Source of the DNA: Treponema sp. | Lineage (GTDB): Bacteria; Spirochaetota; Spirochaetia; Treponematales; Breznakiellaceae | DNA: 6,627 nucleotides | NCBI GenBank assembly: GCA_031256115.1 | Contig: JAIRRF010000079.1 | Location: 1 to 6,627 of the forward strand | Reading direction: 5' to 3' | Shown: positions 5,279 to 6,627 of the stretch, in pieces | Numbering within the stretch: position 1 is the stretch's first letter | How the letters are laid out: every line of letters starts with the position of its first letter | The notes under the pieces: model-generated | What the model saw: the letters and a program-made list of their open reading frames with translations, nothing else | What the model was told of the DNA's origin: nothing | Databases searched by the model: none | Made by a program: the position numbers and the translations under genes

Positions 5279-6436
5279 ATGGATACTATTCCCTTTCACC
5301 ATCCATTTATTGGTCCGGAAGAGGAAGAAGCGGTGATTAGGGTGCTTAGGTCCGGCTGGCTTACCACCGGGAAAGAAGCTTTGGCATTCGAAGAAGAATT
5401 CGGTAATTTTCTGGGTCAAGGCTTTTTTTGTCTGGCGGTAAACTCCGCAACCTCCGGCTTACATCTGGCTCTGGAAGCCCTGCGGATCGGGCCGGGAGAT
5501 GCGGTATTTCTGCCTACCTATACCTTTACTGCCACAGCAGAAGTAGTCCGTTATCTTGGGGCCGAGATAGTTTTTGTGGACATAGCTCCGGACTCGTACA
5601 ATATGGACAACCTGGCCCTGGAGCGGGCAATACATGGGTTTACCGGTACTAATGTTAAACTAAAGCCCAAAGCTATAATCGTAGTTCATTTCGGAGGGCT
5701 TCCCTGCGACATGACAGCCATAAACAGGACAGCTCAAAACTACGACCTGGCGGTGGTGGAAGACGCCGCCCATGCATTTCCCGTCCGGACGCTCCCCCCA
5801 TCAGGCCCCTGGGCGGGGACCTGTTCCGACACGGGAGTTTTTTCGTTCTATGCTACCAAAACAATCACCACCGGAGAAGGAGGCATGGTCGTTACAGAAC
5901 AGGAGGATCTTGCCAGGCGCATTTCGATAATGCGGAGCCACGGTATTGACCGGTCTGTCTGGAACAGGTACACCGATAACGCTGCTTCCTGGTACTACGA
6001 AGTCACAGCTCCGGGCTATAAGTATAATCTGCCGGATCTGCTGGCGGCAGTGGGCAGGGTTCAACTGGGCCGGGCTATGGAATTACTGGCCATGCGAAAA
6101 AAAATTGCCGAGCGATACGATCAGGCTTTTGTAAACAACAGTTCATTAATCATCCCGCCCAGGGAAGGCGCCAGGCACCTATATACCATCCGTCTCAGAA
6201 AACCGGAAGGCCGTGATTCTTTTATTGAATCTCTCCGCAGCCAGGGAATTGGCTGTTCTGTCCATTTCATACCCCTCCACCTTATGCCTTATTACAGGGA
6301 AAGGTATGGGTTAAAACCGGAGGATTATCCGGAATCTGCTAAACGTTATCTGGAGACTGTTTCCCTCCCCATTTGGCCCGGAATGAGCGAAGCCCAGGTT
6401 GACAGGGTTATAGAATCTGTTAAGAGATCCCTATAG
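5279..6436 (+). CDS. PLP-dependent nucleotide-sugar aminotransferase (DegT/DnrJ/EryC1/StrS family)
   Basis: A 385-residue protein, normal length for the family. The N-terminus MDTIPFHHPFIGPEEEEAVIRVLRSGW matches the usual opening of these enzymes, and AGGAGG precedes this ATG, so it is preferred over the in-frame ATG at 5198, which overlaps the dehydratase stop and would add 27 unconserved residues. Counting from 5279: VNSATSGLHLAL at 54-65 forms the PLP phosphate-binding loop; VEDAAHAF has D162 to pair with the PLP nitrogen and H165; SFYATKTITTGEGG has the Schiff-base lysine K194; and GYKYNLPDLLAAVGRVQL lies around 246-263. All key residues are present. The expected reaction is transfer of an amino group from glutamate to the 4-keto sugar made by the upstream enzyme, giving a UDP-4-amino-4,6-dideoxy-HexNAc (as PglE, PseC or WbpE-type enzymes do). 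The exact sugar is uncertain. Confidence 0.88.
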   Translation: MDTIPFHHPFIGPEEEEAVIRVLRSGWLTTGKEALAFEEEFGNFLGQGFFCLAVNSATSGLHLALEALRIGPGDAVFLPTYTFTATAEVVRYLGAEIVFVDIAPDSYNMDNLALERAIHGFTGTNVKLKPKAIIVVHFGGLPCDMTAINRTAQNYDLAVVEDAAHAFPVRTLPPSGPWAGTCSDTGVFSFYATKTITTGEGGMVVTEQEDLARRISIMRSHGIDRSVWNRYTDNAASWYYEVTAPGYKYNLPDLLAAVGRVQLGRAMELLAMRKKIAERYDQAFVNNSSLIIPPREGARHLYTIRLRKPEGRDSFIESLRSQGIGCSVHFIPLHLMPYYRERYGLKPEDYPESAKRYLETVSLPIWPGMSEAQVDRVIESVKRSL

Positions 6437-6445
6437 TATTAATTT

Positions 6446-6627
6446 GTGGAAAAACTCCGGTTTGTAGATGATATAAGTATTAAAAATGTACATACAGGAA
6501 TATTTCTCCGCTCCCCTGTGGTATCCGGCATCCTTAACGAAATAAAGACTCCTCTGCTTCCCCATAACATAAACCTAGTAACAGCCGCAGCCATTCCGGG
6601 TCTCCGGTTTCTTCAAATTGACGGGGT
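6446..6627 (+). CDS. Xanthine dehydrogenase/aldehyde oxidase-like molybdopterin subunit, N-terminal fragment (3' truncated)
   Basis: An open frame starts with GTG at 6446, nine bases after the aminotransferase stop, and runs to the window end (60 codons). An in-frame TAA at 6440-6442 limits the start, and no ATG follows in frame. The peptide contains RFVDDISIKNVHTGIFLRSP, then INLVTAAAIPG. This matches the N-terminal a/b hammerhead of the family, where YVDDxxxPGMLxxAxLRSPHAHA is followed by VVTAADIPG. Such subunits carry the molybdopterin cofactor and hydroxylate purines or aldehydes with FAD and Fe-S partners. The usual His of SPHAHA is replaced (SPVVSG). The SD is weak, suggesting translational coupling. 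Its place after sugar genes is unexpected, so it may be functionally unrelated but co-transcribed. Only about 60 residues are visible, so the call rests on a short similarity. Confidence 0.6.
   Translation, partial: MEKLRFVDDISIKNVHTGIFLRSPVVSGILNEIKTPLLPHNINLVTAAAIPGLRFLQIDG

Noticed and set aside
4838..5419. A long minus-strand frame opposite the dehydratase and aminotransferase
   Set aside because: It lies antisense to two well-supported genes and shows no recognisable protein features.

Overview
The window looks like spirochaete chromosome, most likely a Treponema of the termite-gut type. This is inferred from moderate G+C, a NusG-like LoaP regulator ahead of surface-sugar genes, and a secreted RlpA/SPOR-like protein. 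No rRNA, tRNA or marker gene fixes the taxonomy.

Left part (1-2554): the 3' end of a hybrid sensor kinase enters from the left on the + strand. The last residues of its ATPase domain are followed by two receiver domains. It ends tail-to-tail, with overlapping stop codons, against a two-gene minus-strand operon at 2554-892. That operon encodes a small secreted protein of unknown function, then a secreted protein with a degenerate RlpA-like barrel, a proline-rich linker and a C-terminal SPOR domain.

Middle (2555-2996): about 440 bases hold no convincing protein gene but are full of inverted repeats. One is a near-perfect 21-bp hairpin at 2613-2662. The other is a very long imperfect palindrome centred near base 2844. 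Its arms pair convincingly from 2732 to 2957 and more weakly out to about 2697-2988, almost reaching the next start codon. Many of its non-Watson-Crick positions are G:U pairs only if the + strand is the RNA, which suggests a large structured leader or small RNA. I did not recognise its family.

Right part (2997-6627): a GTG-started NusG paralogue (LoaP type) is followed by a 105-base leader holding a hairpin and then a weak terminator-like hairpin. Next come a soluble UDP-HexNAc 4,6-dehydratase-like enzyme and a PLP-dependent sugar aminotransferase, the classic pair for a nucleotide-activated 4-amino-4,6-dideoxy sugar. Nine bases later a gene resembling the molybdopterin subunit of xanthine dehydrogenase/aldehyde oxidase begins and runs off the window.

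Working model (inference): LoaP is made under control of the long structured leader, then acts on the second leader to let polymerase read through into the sugar-nucleotide genes. The RNA structures around loaP are the part most likely to be undescribed.
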